This document shows positions 34,814-43,744 of a stretch of 64,000 nucleotides of DNA, one piece after another; positions within the stretch are counted from its first letter, which is position 1, and each line of letters opens with the position of its first letter. The position numbers were made by a program, and so were the translations under genes. The DNA is taken from the NCBI GenBank assembly GCA_034439975.1, contig JAWXBK010000095.1, positions 10,054 to 74,053 on the forward strand. Direction: 5' to 3'. The notes below the pieces were generated by a model that saw only the letters and a list, made by a program, of their open reading frames with translations, ran no database searches and was not told the origin of the DNA. This DNA is from JAWXBK01 sp034439975. GTDB lineage: Bacteria > Pseudomonadota > Alphaproteobacteria > Dongiales > Dongiaceae.

Positions 34814-36352
34814 ATGCTCAACATCGCGACATATCTCGCTTCGAGCGCGCGGCGTTGCCCCGATGTGATCGCGGTGCGCCATCGCAACCGGTCGTTCACC
34901 TATAGCCAAATCCAGTCGATGGCAAACGGGCTGACGGTCGAACTGCTGCGTCGCGGTCTCGGGCGCGGCAGCCGCGTCGCACTCTGCACGACATTGCGGC
35001 CGGGTTTCGTTGCCGCCTATTTCGGCGTCATCAAGACCGGTGCCACGCTGGTCGGGTTCGATCATCTCTGGACCCGCGGCGAATTTGCCGAGGTGATCAA
35101 GGAATGCGACATCGACGCGATCATCTGTTCGTCCGAACGCGGCAGCGACGAACTGGCTGAAACCCTGCTCGGCGCCGTGCAGGATACCGGCCGGCAGATT
35201 CCCGTCTGGACTCTGCCGATGGATCCGATTTCCGACGAAATGAAATCGGAGTACGCGCTGATCAGCCGCTGGTTCGAGACGCGGCATGGCGATGTTCCCG
35301 CAGCGCCTGTGATGCCCGACGAGGTCGCGACGATCGCGTTCACCTCGGGCACGATGGGCGTACGCAAGGGCGCGCAGATCACACACGGGAATATCGCGGC
35401 CATGACGCTGCTGACAATGCCGCTCGCGGCACCGGAAGCCTGCGAACGACGGCTCGCTCCGGGCGATTATGAAGGCATCATGGCGCAGCTTTTTCTGCTG
35501 CTGCTGCCGGTCTTCATGGCCAATACGATCGTGCTGTGCGACACGCGTGATCCCGAAGAGGTGCTGAAGATCGTCGCCGACGAAGGCATCACCTATTTGC
35601 TCGAGATGCCGATCTTCTATCACGATCTGATCGCGCACGCGGACAAGGCAGACATCGCCGCAATCCGCCGCAATCTGAAACTCTGCGTCACCGGCGGTGC
35701 TGCCTTCCCGCTGAGCTGGTACGAAGAGTTTGTTGCTCAGTTCGGCGTACCGATTCTGCCCGGCTATGGCGCAACCGAAACCACAACGGCGGTTTCCTGG
35801 TGCCTCGAGCGCGACGGATATGTACGCGGCAAGGTCGGCCGTCCGATCCCGGGCGTTAAAGTGCGCATCCTCGCCGAAGACGGTTCGATCCGCCCGATGG
35901 GCGTCGAGGGCGAAATCGCTGTCGCGTCGCCCGGCGTGATGAAGGGCTATTACAACATGCCCAAGGAAACCGCCCGGGTACTGCAGAACGGCTGGTATCG
36001 CACCGGCGACGGCGGGCTGATCGATACCGACGGGCATCTCGTGGTGTTCGGCCGGCTCGACGACAAGATCATGAGCGGCTATCACCGCATCGATCCGACC
36101 GCGGTCGAAAATGCGCTCTGCGCGCATCCGCATGTCTCGCTGGCCGCCGTCGTCGGCGTCCCCGACGGCGTGCTCGGCGAGCGCGCCAAGGCCTATATCG
36201 TACTCAATCCCGGGGCCTCGACCGATTGCGATGCGCTGCGCGGGTGGCTGGCCGATCGCATGCCGACCTGGATGGTGCCGGATTCGATCGAGTTCCGGCC
36301 CTCGCTGCCGTTGACCGCGACCGGCAAGGTGGCGCGCGCCGCCCTGCGCTAG
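34814..36352 (+). CDS. AMP-forming acyl/aryl ligase, copy 2
   Basis: 512 aa, a tandem duplicate of the previous gene, colinear throughout and clearly paralogous (MLN.ATYL, EGITYLLEMPIFYHDLIA, GYGATETTTAV, ERDGYVRGKVGRPIPGVK are shared). Differences in key motifs: the P-loop is FTSGTMGVRKG (second Thr to Met), A7 is RTGDGG. The A10 Lys (TATGKVARAAL) is kept. Retention of two full-length copies suggests different substrates rather than a fresh duplication. Last gene of the cassette; the next gene is convergent. Confidence 0.92.
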   Translation: MLNIATYLASSARRCPDVIAVRHRNRSFTYSQIQSMANGLTVELLRRGLGRGSRVALCTTLRPGFVAAYFGVIKTGATLVGFDHLWTRGEFAEVIKECDIDAIICSSERGSDELAETLLGAVQDTGRQIPVWTLPMDPISDEMKSEYALISRWFETRHGDVPAAPVMPDEVATIAFTSGTMGVRKGAQITHGNIAAMTLLTMPLAAPEACERRLAPGDYEGIMAQLFLLLLPVFMANTIVLCDTRDPEEVLKIVADEGITYLLEMPIFYHDLIAHADKADIAAIRRNLKLCVTGGAAFPLSWYEEFVAQFGVPILPGYGATETTTAVSWCLERDGYVRGKVGRPIPGVKVRILAEDGSIRPMGVEGEIAVASPGVMKGYYNMPKETARVLQNGWYRTGDGGLIDTDGHLVVFGRLDDKIMSGYHRIDPTAVENALCAHPHVSLAAVVGVPDGVLGERAKAYIVLNPGASTDCDALRGWLADRMPTWMVPDSIEFRPSLPLTATGKVARAALR

Positions 36353-36391
36353 AATTCGGTGCTCCGGTCCGCGCCAGGCAAGTGGCGCGGT

Positions 36392-36985
36392 TCAACGCTC
36401 GATCTGGATTTCGATCCCCGCGCGCTTCGCTGCATCGCGCACGGCCGCGATAAAATCGCGATGCGCGGCGGGCGTCACCACGATATGCCGGCCGCTGGTC
36501 AGCTCGATCTCGACGGCTTCGTCGGAGTCGGTCATGTAGATCCGGTGTGCACCCCAAACGCGGTTCCAGAACCAGCCATAGGTTCCGAACAATCCCCTCG
36601 TTGCCATCAGCGCGATGGGTTTGGTCGGAGCCCAGGCGGGCGGCGCGCGGAGGATCTTGACCTGGGACAACGGCCAAGTGATCGGGCCGACCGTGCGCAC
36701 GACGGCAATACGTTGAGCATCGACCAGGAAGCCGCGCGGGCGGAACGATGCGGCGATCCCCAGCACGATCCCGAACGGAATCGGCAAGGCCAGCGCCCAA
36801 TACTTGCCATAGACGGCCGCGAAGATGATCCCCACAAGGGCCGGTAGAGCGAGACCGACGCCATAGGCGAGCGTCTGGCTCAGCAAGAGTTGCCGCGGCG
36901 CCAGCCTGGCGGGGAAGAAGGCCGGCATCGTCCCGATCGGGGAACGCGCGGCCCGCCGCGCTTTACTTCTGATTTCGTCTGCCAT
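36392..36985 (-). CDS. Membrane protein with bacterial PH-like domain
   Basis: 197 aa. Two membrane helices (about residues 33-55 and 60-82) are followed by a C-terminal domain (about 85-190) with GLFGTYGWFWNRVWGAHRIYMTDSDE and EIELTSGRHIVVTP, the pattern of bacterial PH-domain membrane proteins (bPH-type). Function unknown; such proteins are thought to sit on the cytoplasmic face of the membrane. It stands alone between the quorum cassette (convergent) and an SDR gene (divergent). Confidence 0.72.
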   Translation of the reverse strand: MADEIRSKARRAARSPIGTMPAFFPARLAPRQLLLSQTLAYGVGLALPALVGIIFAAVYGKYWALALPIPFGIVLGIAASFRPRGFLVDAQRIAVVRTVGPITWPLSQVKILRAPPAWAPTKPIALMATRGLFGTYGWFWNRVWGAHRIYMTDSDEAVEIELTSGRHIVVTPAAHRDFIAAVRDAAKRAGIEIQIER

Positions 36986-37077
36986 CGTTTTGCGCGCTGG
37001 TCCGCCGGATCGAATCAGTGGCTAGTATAAGGTTTGCCGGCGTAAAGCCGCAGCGTGATAACCAGAGGGGACGTTCG

Positions 37078-37836
37078 ATGGCCGAGACCAGGGTGGCAAT
37101 CGTAACGGGGGCCGGCTCCGGTCTCGGTGCAGCGGCGGCCCGCGCACTGGCGGCAGGCGGGTTCAAGGTCGCGCTGATGTCGCCGTCGACACGCAGCATG
37201 GATCTTGCGAAGGAACTCGGTGGCATCGGCCGCGAGGGTTCCAATCGCGAATCAGCCGACCTCGATGCGCTGGTCAAGCAGGCCATGTCGGAGTGGGGCC
37301 GCATCGATGCCGTCGTCACCTCGATGGGTCATGGCAAGGTGCCGCGCGGCCCGGACTGGCCGCTCAAAACGATCGGGTTCGATCCCGACAGTCCGGTGAG
37401 CCTGCTCGATATCGAGGATTCCACCTGGCAGGCCGGATTCGATTCCTATGTACTCTCCGTTATCCGCGCGGCACGCGCCGCCGCGCCGATCATGATCGGG
37501 CAGGGTGGCGGTGCGTTCGTCAACATCTCGTCGATCGCGGCGATCGAACCGCAGAGCAATTTCCCGCTCTCGACATTGCGGGCGGCGCTGCACGGATTCA
37601 CCAAGCTTTTTGCCGACCGCTATGCGCGCGACCATGTGCGCATGAACAATCTGCTGCCTGGCTTCGCCGAGAACATCGACCTGACCGATGCGGCGCTGCG
37701 CGAAATCCCGATGCAGCGCGCCGCCCGGATGGACGAGATCGGCGATGCGGTGTTGTACTTCGCTTCGAGCAAATCCTCCTACATCACCGGCCAGACTATC
37801 CTGGTCGATGGCGGCCTGCACCGGGCGACGCACTAG
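37078..37836 (+). CDS. SDR-fold protein lacking catalytic Tyr and Lys
   Basis: 252 aa from ATG 37078 (GAGGGG upstream). The Rossmann glycine motif TGAGSGLGAA and the C-terminal ITGQTILVDGG are classic SDR. The serine is present (NISS, Ser151), but the YxxxK pair, expected at 164 and 168, reads Leu164 and Arg168 within FPLSTLRAALHGFTK. The NNAG motif region is also changed (VVTSMGHGK). It probably binds NAD(P) but cannot use the standard mechanism. It is 14 bp upstream of a DJ-1/PfpI gene, likely the same operon. Confidence 0.85.
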   Translation: MAETRVAIVTGAGSGLGAAAARALAAGGFKVALMSPSTRSMDLAKELGGIGREGSNRESADLDALVKQAMSEWGRIDAVVTSMGHGKVPRGPDWPLKTIGFDPDSPVSLLDIEDSTWQAGFDSYVLSVIRAARAAAPIMIGQGGGAFVNISSIAAIEPQSNFPLSTLRAALHGFTKLFADRYARDHVRMNNLLPGFAENIDLTDAALREIPMQRAARMDEIGDAVLYFASSKSSYITGQTILVDGGLHRATH

Positions 37837-37850
37837 AGGGAGAACCGAGC

Positions 37851-38444
37851 ATGACCCCGACCATCGGCATCCTGATCTTCGACGGCGTCGAGGAACTCGA
37901 TTTCGTCGGTCCCTGGGAAGTTCTCTGCGCCGCGGCCTATGAGCGCGAGGGCACGCGCGTCCTGCTGATCGCCGAGCGCGACGGGCCGGTCACCTGTGCC
38001 AACGGCATGCGCGTGTTGCCGGATGCGACGATCGGCGATGCACCGCGGCTCGATGTCATTCTGGTGCCCGGCGGCGAGGGAACGCGGCGCGAGGCGACCA
38101 ATCGTGCGCTGCTCGACTGGATCGCCGGTGTCGCCCGGAATTGCCAATGGGTGACCAGCGTCTGTACCGGCTCGCTGCTGCTGGCTGCTGCCGGGTTGTG
38201 CGACGGCAAGCGCGTCACCACCCACTGGGATTTCGTGCCGGCGTTGCGGGCGCTCGGCCGCGCCGAGGTGCTGGACGGGCCGCGCTATGTCCGCGACGGC
38301 AATCTGGTGACGGCGGCCGGCGTGTCGGCCGGAATCGACATGGCGCTGTGGCTGGTCGGCCAGATCTGGGATCCGAACTTTGCCCGACGCGTGCAGAAGA
38401 TGATCCAGTATGATCCGGCGCCGCCCTACCAGGCGGATGTCTGA
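37851..38444 (+). CDS. DJ-1/PfpI-superfamily protein
   Basis: 197 aa; ATG at 37851 after GAGGGAGAA. The nucleophile-elbow Cys is in VTSVCTGSLLLA, and the N-terminal segment GILIFDGVEELDFVGPWEV is the isonitrile-hydratase / ThiJ-PfpI type lacking an AraC domain. Members act as hydratases, glyoxalases or chaperones; the THWDF after the elbow fits the isonitrile-hydratase-like branch. It follows the atypical SDR closely. Confidence 0.88.
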   Translation: MTPTIGILIFDGVEELDFVGPWEVLCAAAYEREGTRVLLIAERDGPVTCANGMRVLPDATIGDAPRLDVILVPGGEGTRREATNRALLDWIAGVARNCQWVTSVCTGSLLLAAAGLCDGKRVTTHWDFVPALRALGRAEVLDGPRYVRDGNLVTAAGVSAGIDMALWLVGQIWDPNFARRVQKMIQYDPAPPYQADV

Positions 38445-38511
38445 TCGACGACAGTTAGCACCAATCCGCAGGGGCACAACATTGTCTGCGCCAGCGAACG
38501 GAGGTCTTTTC

Positions 38512-38574
38512 ATGCACGACGCTCTTACCGGCCATCGGTTGACGAATGCCGGCAGGAACAATCGGGGCGGGTGA
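38512..38574 (+). CDS. 20-codon upstream ORF (possible leader peptide) before cyclase gene
   Basis: ATG at 38512 preceded by GGAGG with a 7-base spacer, the best ribosome site in this region. It encodes MHDALTGHRLTNAGRNNRGG and stops at 38572-38574, in the same frame as and two codons before the cyclase ATG at 38581, which itself has only a weak AGG. The layout suggests translation termination-reinitiation. Peptide function unknown. Confidence 0.4.
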   Translation: MHDALTGHRLTNAGRNNRGG

Positions 38575-38580
38575 CGCAGG

Positions 38581-41500
38581 ATGGCGCGGTTCTGCACGGC
38601 GTGCGGCGCGGCGATGGATGCCGGCGCGCGGTTCTGCGGTGCGTGCGGCGCCCCGGCCGTCGCCACCGACAACACGCCCGGTAAGCCCGAGCCACAGGCC
38701 GGCGAGCGGCGCCATGCGATCATCCTCTTCGCCGATATCGCCGGATACACCGACCTCACGCAGCGGCTGGATGCCGAAGACGTCCACGCGCTGCTGATGC
38801 GCTTCTTCCATGTGGTCGACCAGCTTATTGCGGATCATGGCGGCCATGTCGACAAACATATCGGCGACGCCGTCATGGCGGTCTTCGGCGCGCCTATTGC
38901 TCACGGCAACGATACGCGCCGCGCGGCGGCTGCGGCCTTGCAGATCCAGAGTGCGTTTGCCGCGCCGCCAGAGGCCGGGGTCGAGCCGATCCGCATTCGC
39001 ATCGGGCTCGCAGCCGGGGCGGTCATCGCCGACTCGACGGGGAGTGTCCATCATCGCGAATACACGGTGACCGGCGAGGCGGTGAACCTGGCCTCGCGTC
39101 TGCAGTCGCTCGCGGCACCCGGGGAAATCCTGATCGATCAGATGATCGAAAACACGCTCGCGGCCAATGCGATCGTTGAGCCGATCGGGCCGCAATCGTT
39201 AAAGGGATTTGTCGACGACCTTCCGGTCTGGCGCCTGATCGGGTTGACCGACGAGCGCGGGTCCGGCGATGCGGCGCCATTTGTCGGACGTATAGCTCAA
39301 CTCGCACAGGCGACCGGGGCGCTCGAGGCCTGCCGCGCCAGCGGCTATGGCCAGGCTCTGGTGGTTCGCGGCGAAGCGGGGATGGGCAAGACTCGCCTGA
39401 TCGAAGAACTTCTTCGCAAGGGGGCCGATACCGGATTTCACGGGATCGTCGTCCATGCGCTCGATTTCGGCGCCGCGTCCGGGGCAGATCCGATTCGACA
39501 GATCGCGCACGCGCTGCTGGCGGTCGATTCCGATGCACCTGCCATCGATCGAGAAACCGCTGTCGCGCGGGCAATTGCCGACCGATTGGCCGGCGTAGAA
39601 GAGGCAGGCTTTCTCAACGACCTGTTCAATCTCCCCCAGCCGCCGGCGTTGCAGGCTGTCTACGATGCCATGGCGCCGCGCGCGCGGGAGGACGGTCGAA
39701 GCCGCACCGTCGTCCGCATGTCCCGTCGATTTGCACGGCGAAGACAACCGTTGCTCGTCGTGGTCGAGGATGTGCACTGGGCGAATGCTACGACATTGGC
39801 GGCGCTGGCACGGCTTGCCCGGGGCGTGTCCGAGTGCCCGGGCATGCTGATCATGACGACGCGAATCGAGGGCGATCCGTTCGATCGTGCCTGGCGTAGC
39901 GCCGCGCGCGACGCCGCGATTCTGATTGTGGACCTGCCGCCGCTGCGACAGGGCGAAGCGGCGGCGCTCGCTGGAGCGATTGCCTCCGCGCCGGATGGAA
40001 TCATTGAAAACTGCATTACCCGCGCCGAGGGTAATCCGCTTTTCCTGGTGCAACTCCTCAAAAGTGCGGGAACGGTCGCCGGCAATCTGCCGGGCACGGT
40101 GCAAAGCCTGGTGCAGGCACGGATGGACCGGCTCGATCCGCCGGCGCGTTCCGTAGTGCAAACCGCCGCTGCCATCGGCCAGCGCTTTCCCTTCGAGCTT
40201 CTCCGTGCATTGCACGACGATGCCGACCGGCAATGCGCTGTGCTTGTCGACGAGTTGTTCCTGCGGCGTGAAGGCGAGGGTTACATGTTTGCTCACGCCC
40301 TCATTCGCGACGGTATCAACGCCTCATTGTTGCGAGCGCGCCGGCATGAGATCCACGGGCGAATCGCAACCTGGTATGCGGAGCGCGATCCGGCACTCCA
40401 CGCGGAGCATCTCGAGCGCGCCGAAGATCCAGCGGCAGCGCAGGCCTATCTTCGCGCCGCGGAGTTATGTGAGTCCGCGTTCAAGCCGGAGGAAGCCGTC
40501 CTCCTCGCGCGCCGCGGCGGTCTGATTGCAAGCGATCCGGCCATGCAGGCAACACTCAAGCTTAAAGAGGGTGTGCTGTTGCACGATCTCGGCCAGGGCA
40601 GCGCGGCCCTGGAATGCTGTGAAGCTGCCTACGAACTTTCGCTCGATGACTCGGTGCGTTTGCGGGCTCTGATCGGCCAGGCGGCCGCCCGGCGCCTGCT
40701 CGGTGAAAGTGCGGCCGCGCTGGCCATCCTCGATCGCGCCGAACCGCTGGCCCATGCCGGCGACGACGCGGTGCGCGGACGTATGCACCATCTGCGCGGC
40801 AATCTGCATTTCGCATTGGGTCAGGCCGATCTTTGCCGCCGGGCGCACGAGGCCGCGCTGGAGATCGCCCGCCATCGCGCCGATCCGGTGCTCGAAGCCA
40901 TGGCCTGGAGCGGGCTCGGCGATGCCGACTACGCGGTCGGACGATGGGTCGCCGCCGCTGATTCATTCCGTCGCTGCGTCGAACTCGCAGAACGCGTCAA
41001 CCGGATCCGGATCGCCGAACCGAATCGGCAGATGCTGGGGCATTGTCTCATCTATTCGGCCAGATTTTCGGAATCGATCGCACTGTTTCGACAGGCGATC
41101 GAAAAGACCCTGCCTTTGCACGATTCCTATGCAGAAGTGTTCGCCTATTCGTCGCTCGGTGTGGGCCTCCTCCTGAGTGGCAACTGCACGACGACAGAAC
41201 CGTCCCTCGAGCAGGGGATGTCTATCGCGAAGAAAGTCGGTGCAAAACGATATGAGGCCCAGCTGCTTCTCCTTCGTGCGCAATGCGAGTATTTCGAGGG
41301 TAACCGCGCGCTGTCACGCGAACTTTGTGCGCAAGCAAACACGCTCGTCAAAGAAACCGGTTTTGGATTCATCGGTCCGTCCAGTTGCGCCCATTCGGCA
41401 TTGGCGACCGACGACGAAGCGGAGCGCAACCGATTGCTGGAGGAAGGCGAGGCCCGGCTGGGCGAGGCGCTGGCGCACAATATTGCCTGGTTCTATCGGA

Positions 41501-41784
41501 TCGCGATCGAGATTCGATTGGAGGAAAAGAACTGGGCGGCGGTCGACGCGCTCACCGAACGGTTTCTTCAGTTCAGGCCAGAAGGTGAGCCGCCCCGATT
41601 TCATTCGCTGATGGCAGAGCGCGCACGGGCGATCGCCGGCTGGTATCGCAATCCGGATGCGCCGGCGGCCGCACGCTTGCGCGCGGTACGTTCCGATATG
41701 GAATCCTGTGGCATCGCCCTGACCTTCCCCGATCCGGACGGCACTGGAGGGGGCGGGGCCAGCGGGTTCGGCACCCGGTTTTGA
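38581..41784 (+). CDS. Class III adenylate/guanylate cyclase-AAA-TPR signalling protein
   Basis: 1067 aa. An N-terminal double zinc ribbon (CTACG ... CGACG), then a class III cyclase domain (about residues 45-215) with both metal Asp residues (FADIAGYT; HIGDAVMAVFGAP) and the TGEAVNLASRLQ segment. A STAND-like ATPase follows, with P-loop GEAGMGKTR (Lys270) and a Walker-B-like VVVEDVHWAN. The C-terminal half (about 600-1030) is helical TPR-like repeats. Proteins of this build make cyclic nucleotides under control of the ATPase/TPR sensor; the signal is unknown. Three Crp/Fnr-fold proteins are encoded in the same window, but no link is shown. Confidence 0.92.
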   Translation: MARFCTACGAAMDAGARFCGACGAPAVATDNTPGKPEPQAGERRHAIILFADIAGYTDLTQRLDAEDVHALLMRFFHVVDQLIADHGGHVDKHIGDAVMAVFGAPIAHGNDTRRAAAAALQIQSAFAAPPEAGVEPIRIRIGLAAGAVIADSTGSVHHREYTVTGEAVNLASRLQSLAAPGEILIDQMIENTLAANAIVEPIGPQSLKGFVDDLPVWRLIGLTDERGSGDAAPFVGRIAQLAQATGALEACRASGYGQALVVRGEAGMGKTRLIEELLRKGADTGFHGIVVHALDFGAASGADPIRQIAHALLAVDSDAPAIDRETAVARAIADRLAGVEEAGFLNDLFNLPQPPALQAVYDAMAPRAREDGRSRTVVRMSRRFARRRQPLLVVVEDVHWANATTLAALARLARGVSECPGMLIMTTRIEGDPFDRAWRSAARDAAILIVDLPPLRQGEAAALAGAIASAPDGIIENCITRAEGNPLFLVQLLKSAGTVAGNLPGTVQSLVQARMDRLDPPARSVVQTAAAIGQRFPFELLRALHDDADRQCAVLVDELFLRREGEGYMFAHALIRDGINASLLRARRHEIHGRIATWYAERDPALHAEHLERAEDPAAAQAYLRAAELCESAFKPEEAVLLARRGGLIASDPAMQATLKLKEGVLLHDLGQGSAALECCEAAYELSLDDSVRLRALIGQAAARRLLGESAAALAILDRAEPLAHAGDDAVRGRMHHLRGNLHFALGQADLCRRAHEAALEIARHRADPVLEAMAWSGLGDADYAVGRWVAAADSFRRCVELAERVNRIRIAEPNRQMLGHCLIYSARFSESIALFRQAIEKTLPLHDSYAEVFAYSSLGVGLLLSGNCTTTEPSLEQGMSIAKKVGAKRYEAQLLLLRAQCEYFEGNRALSRELCAQANTLVKETGFGFIGPSSCAHSALATDDEAERNRLLEEGEARLGEALAHNIAWFYRIAIEIRLEEKNWAAVDALTERFLQFRPEGEPPRFHSLMAERARAIAGWYRNPDAPAAARLRAVRSDMESCGIALTFPDPDGTGGGGASGFGTRF

Positions 41785-41979
41785 ACGCCGACCCGGGATG
41801 TTTCTCCGGAAAGTTTCCGGCCCATCGGTGGCGCGCGCAGGGCAATGTCATTTATGTGACGCCCGGCGATCCGGCCCTTTTTGCTGCAGGGCGCTGAGGG
41901 CATCGGTCGGGCAGGGGCGACTTTCGCCCTACCGCTCCCCATATGGAGGCCGAGGCAGGATCGCCAGGGGAGGAACCCG

Positions 41980-42441
41980 ATGATTGCCATCGCCGATGCG
42001 ACCGAGTCCGTCGATCGCACGTTAAAGATCATCCGCAGGGTCGCGGCGCCGCGCGACGCGGCTTGGCGCGCCTTCACTAATCGCGATTGCTACGCGGCGT
42101 GGATGGGCCCGGAGAATTTCAAAGTCGAAAGGTGTGAGCTTGATTTGCGGCCCAGCGGCCGCTACCGCCTGTTCCTGCGTTCGAACGAAGGCGAGGAGCA
42201 TGTCGTGAGCGGCGAGTATCAGGAGATCGCCCCGAACGAACGGCTCGTCTTCACCTGGGGCTGGGAGACGGACGGCCGGCGCGGCACCGAAACCACGGTG
42301 ACGATCGAGTTTCGTGACCATGCCAAAGGCACCGAGATCAAACTTACGCAGTCGGTGTTTGAAACGCTGGAGTCACGCGACGAACATGCACAGGGCTGGG
42401 AAAGCTCGCTCGTCTGCCTCGAGAACTATCTCTGCAAATAG
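41980..42441 (+). CDS. SRPBCC / AHSA1-family protein
   Basis: 153 aa from ATG 41980 (GGGGAGGA upstream; the longer frame has no ribosome site). The AHSA1/Bet v1-like fold is shown by RRVAAPRDAAWRAFTN, YAAWMGPENF, the GRYRLFLRS strand and FTWGWETDGRRGTETTVTIEF. Such small proteins bind hydrophobic ligands in a deep cavity; no specific ligand is evident. It stands alone between the cyclase and the decarboxylase. Confidence 0.85.
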   Translation: MIAIADATESVDRTLKIIRRVAAPRDAAWRAFTNRDCYAAWMGPENFKVERCELDLRPSGRYRLFLRSNEGEEHVVSGEYQEIAPNERLVFTWGWETDGRRGTETTVTIEFRDHAKGTEIKLTQSVFETLESRDEHAQGWESSLVCLENYLCK

Positions 42442-42505
42442 CGGGCGGTCCACCGCGATAATGCCGGGACTTTACTTCGCCGTTTGATTGCGGCAAGTAG
42501 CCGGG

Positions 42506-43648
42506 GTGAGTGACGATTTCCCGCATTTCCGCTCGCCGGCCGAGATGGTCGCCACTTGGCGGCCCGACGAGCCGGTCTACTGCATCGACCGCCCGTCGCT
42601 GGTCGGGGCGGCGCAGCGCTTCGTGTCGCTGTTTCCCGGGCATGTGCTCTACGCAGTCAAATGCAATCCGCTGCCTTTCGTGCTCGATGCGCTGTACGAA
42701 GGCGGAATTCGGCATTTCGATACCGCGTCGATTGCCGAGATCGAGCTGGTAGGTCGACGCTTTCCCGATGCGCACGGCCATTTCATGCACCCGGTCAAGT
42801 CGCCGCAGGCGATCCGGCGCGCCTTCGATGAGTTCGGCGTCCGGCATTACGTGATCGATCACGCTGCCGAGATCGAGAAGATGATCGCGGTGCTGGGTAA
42901 CGATCGGCGCGAGGCAACGGTGCTGGTTCGTCTTGCAACACCGAGCAAGAGCGCGAAGTTCAATCTCTCGGCCAAGTTCGGGGCAGCCCCGGACAAAACG
43001 GTTCAGCTCTTACGCGCGCTGGTCGATGCCGGATTCCAGCCGGGCCTCTGTTTTCATGTCGGGTCGCAATGTCTCGATCCCGAAGCCTGGACACTGGCGC
43101 TCGATCTGGTCGATTCGGTCTTGCGTCAATCGGGTGTCGCGATCCGTTGCCTCGATGTCGGTGGCGGATTTCCCACGTCCTATGTCGGCGAAACGCCGCC
43201 GCCGCTCGAGGCCTTCATCGATGCGATCGCCAGGGGCGTGGCAAAACTCGCCCTGCCCGCCGATTGCGTCCTGATGTGCGAACCCGGCCGCGCATTGGTC
43301 GCGCCGGCGATGTCGGTGGTTGCCCGCGTCGAACTCGCGACCGACGAGGCGGTGCATCTCAATGACGGGATCTATGGCAGCCTGATCGGGGCGACGATCG
43401 GCATTCGCTGGCCGATTACCCTGATCCGCCCGGACGGACCGGCGGCGAACGACACCAGGGGTTTTCGCGTCTTTGGCCCGACCTGCGACAATCTCGATAC
43501 CTTGCCCTACGAGTTCGAGCTGCCGGTGGACGTCCGGGCCGGGGACTATGTCCAGATCGACCGGCTCGGCGCCTATGCCGTGGCCCTTCGTACCGGATTC
43601 AACGGTTTTCTGCCCAACCGCTTCGTAACGGTCGACCGGCTGGCCTGA
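42506..43648 (+). CDS. Ornithine/diaminopimelate-type PLP decarboxylase (fold type III), probably polyamine-forming
   Basis: 380 aa from GTG 42506; TTG at 42488 is an alternative and neither has a good ribosome site. PLP Lys in YAVKCNP, His in FHVGSQ, GGGFP phosphate loop, EPGR, and the C-terminal catalytic Cys in FGPTCDNLD, the ODC pattern. The expected reaction is ornithine (or lysine) to putrescine (or cadaverine). It lies about 95 bp upstream of a polyamine-type ABC importer, linking synthesis and uptake. Confidence 0.88.
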   Translation: MSDDFPHFRSPAEMVATWRPDEPVYCIDRPSLVGAAQRFVSLFPGHVLYAVKCNPLPFVLDALYEGGIRHFDTASIAEIELVGRRFPDAHGHFMHPVKSPQAIRRAFDEFGVRHYVIDHAAEIEKMIAVLGNDRREATVLVRLATPSKSAKFNLSAKFGAAPDKTVQLLRALVDAGFQPGLCFHVGSQCLDPEAWTLALDLVDSVLRQSGVAIRCLDVGGGFPTSYVGETPPPLEAFIDAIARGVAKLALPADCVLMCEPGRALVAPAMSVVARVELATDEAVHLNDGIYGSLIGATIGIRWPITLIRPDGPAANDTRGFRVFGPTCDNLDTLPYEFELPVDVRAGDYVQIDRLGAYAVALRTGFNGFLPNRFVTVDRLA

Positions 43649-43744
43649 TGCAACGGGGCGTTGCGGACGCCTCCTGGCGCGGGGCTTGAGCCCGCCCGGG
43701 ACGTTCCCATACAGTCGCGCGAACCGGCAGGGGGGATAAGGGGC

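Noticed and set aside
33202..36133. 565- and 492-aa minus-strand frames opposite the tandem ligases
   Set aside because: The two frames resemble each other only because the ligase genes underneath are duplicates; no protein features of their own.
38581..41784. Reading the cyclase-ATPase-TPR protein as a defence (STAND/CBASS) system
   Set aside because: Class III cyclase plus STAND/TPR architecture is a common signalling type and there is no effector gene or other defence gene beside it.
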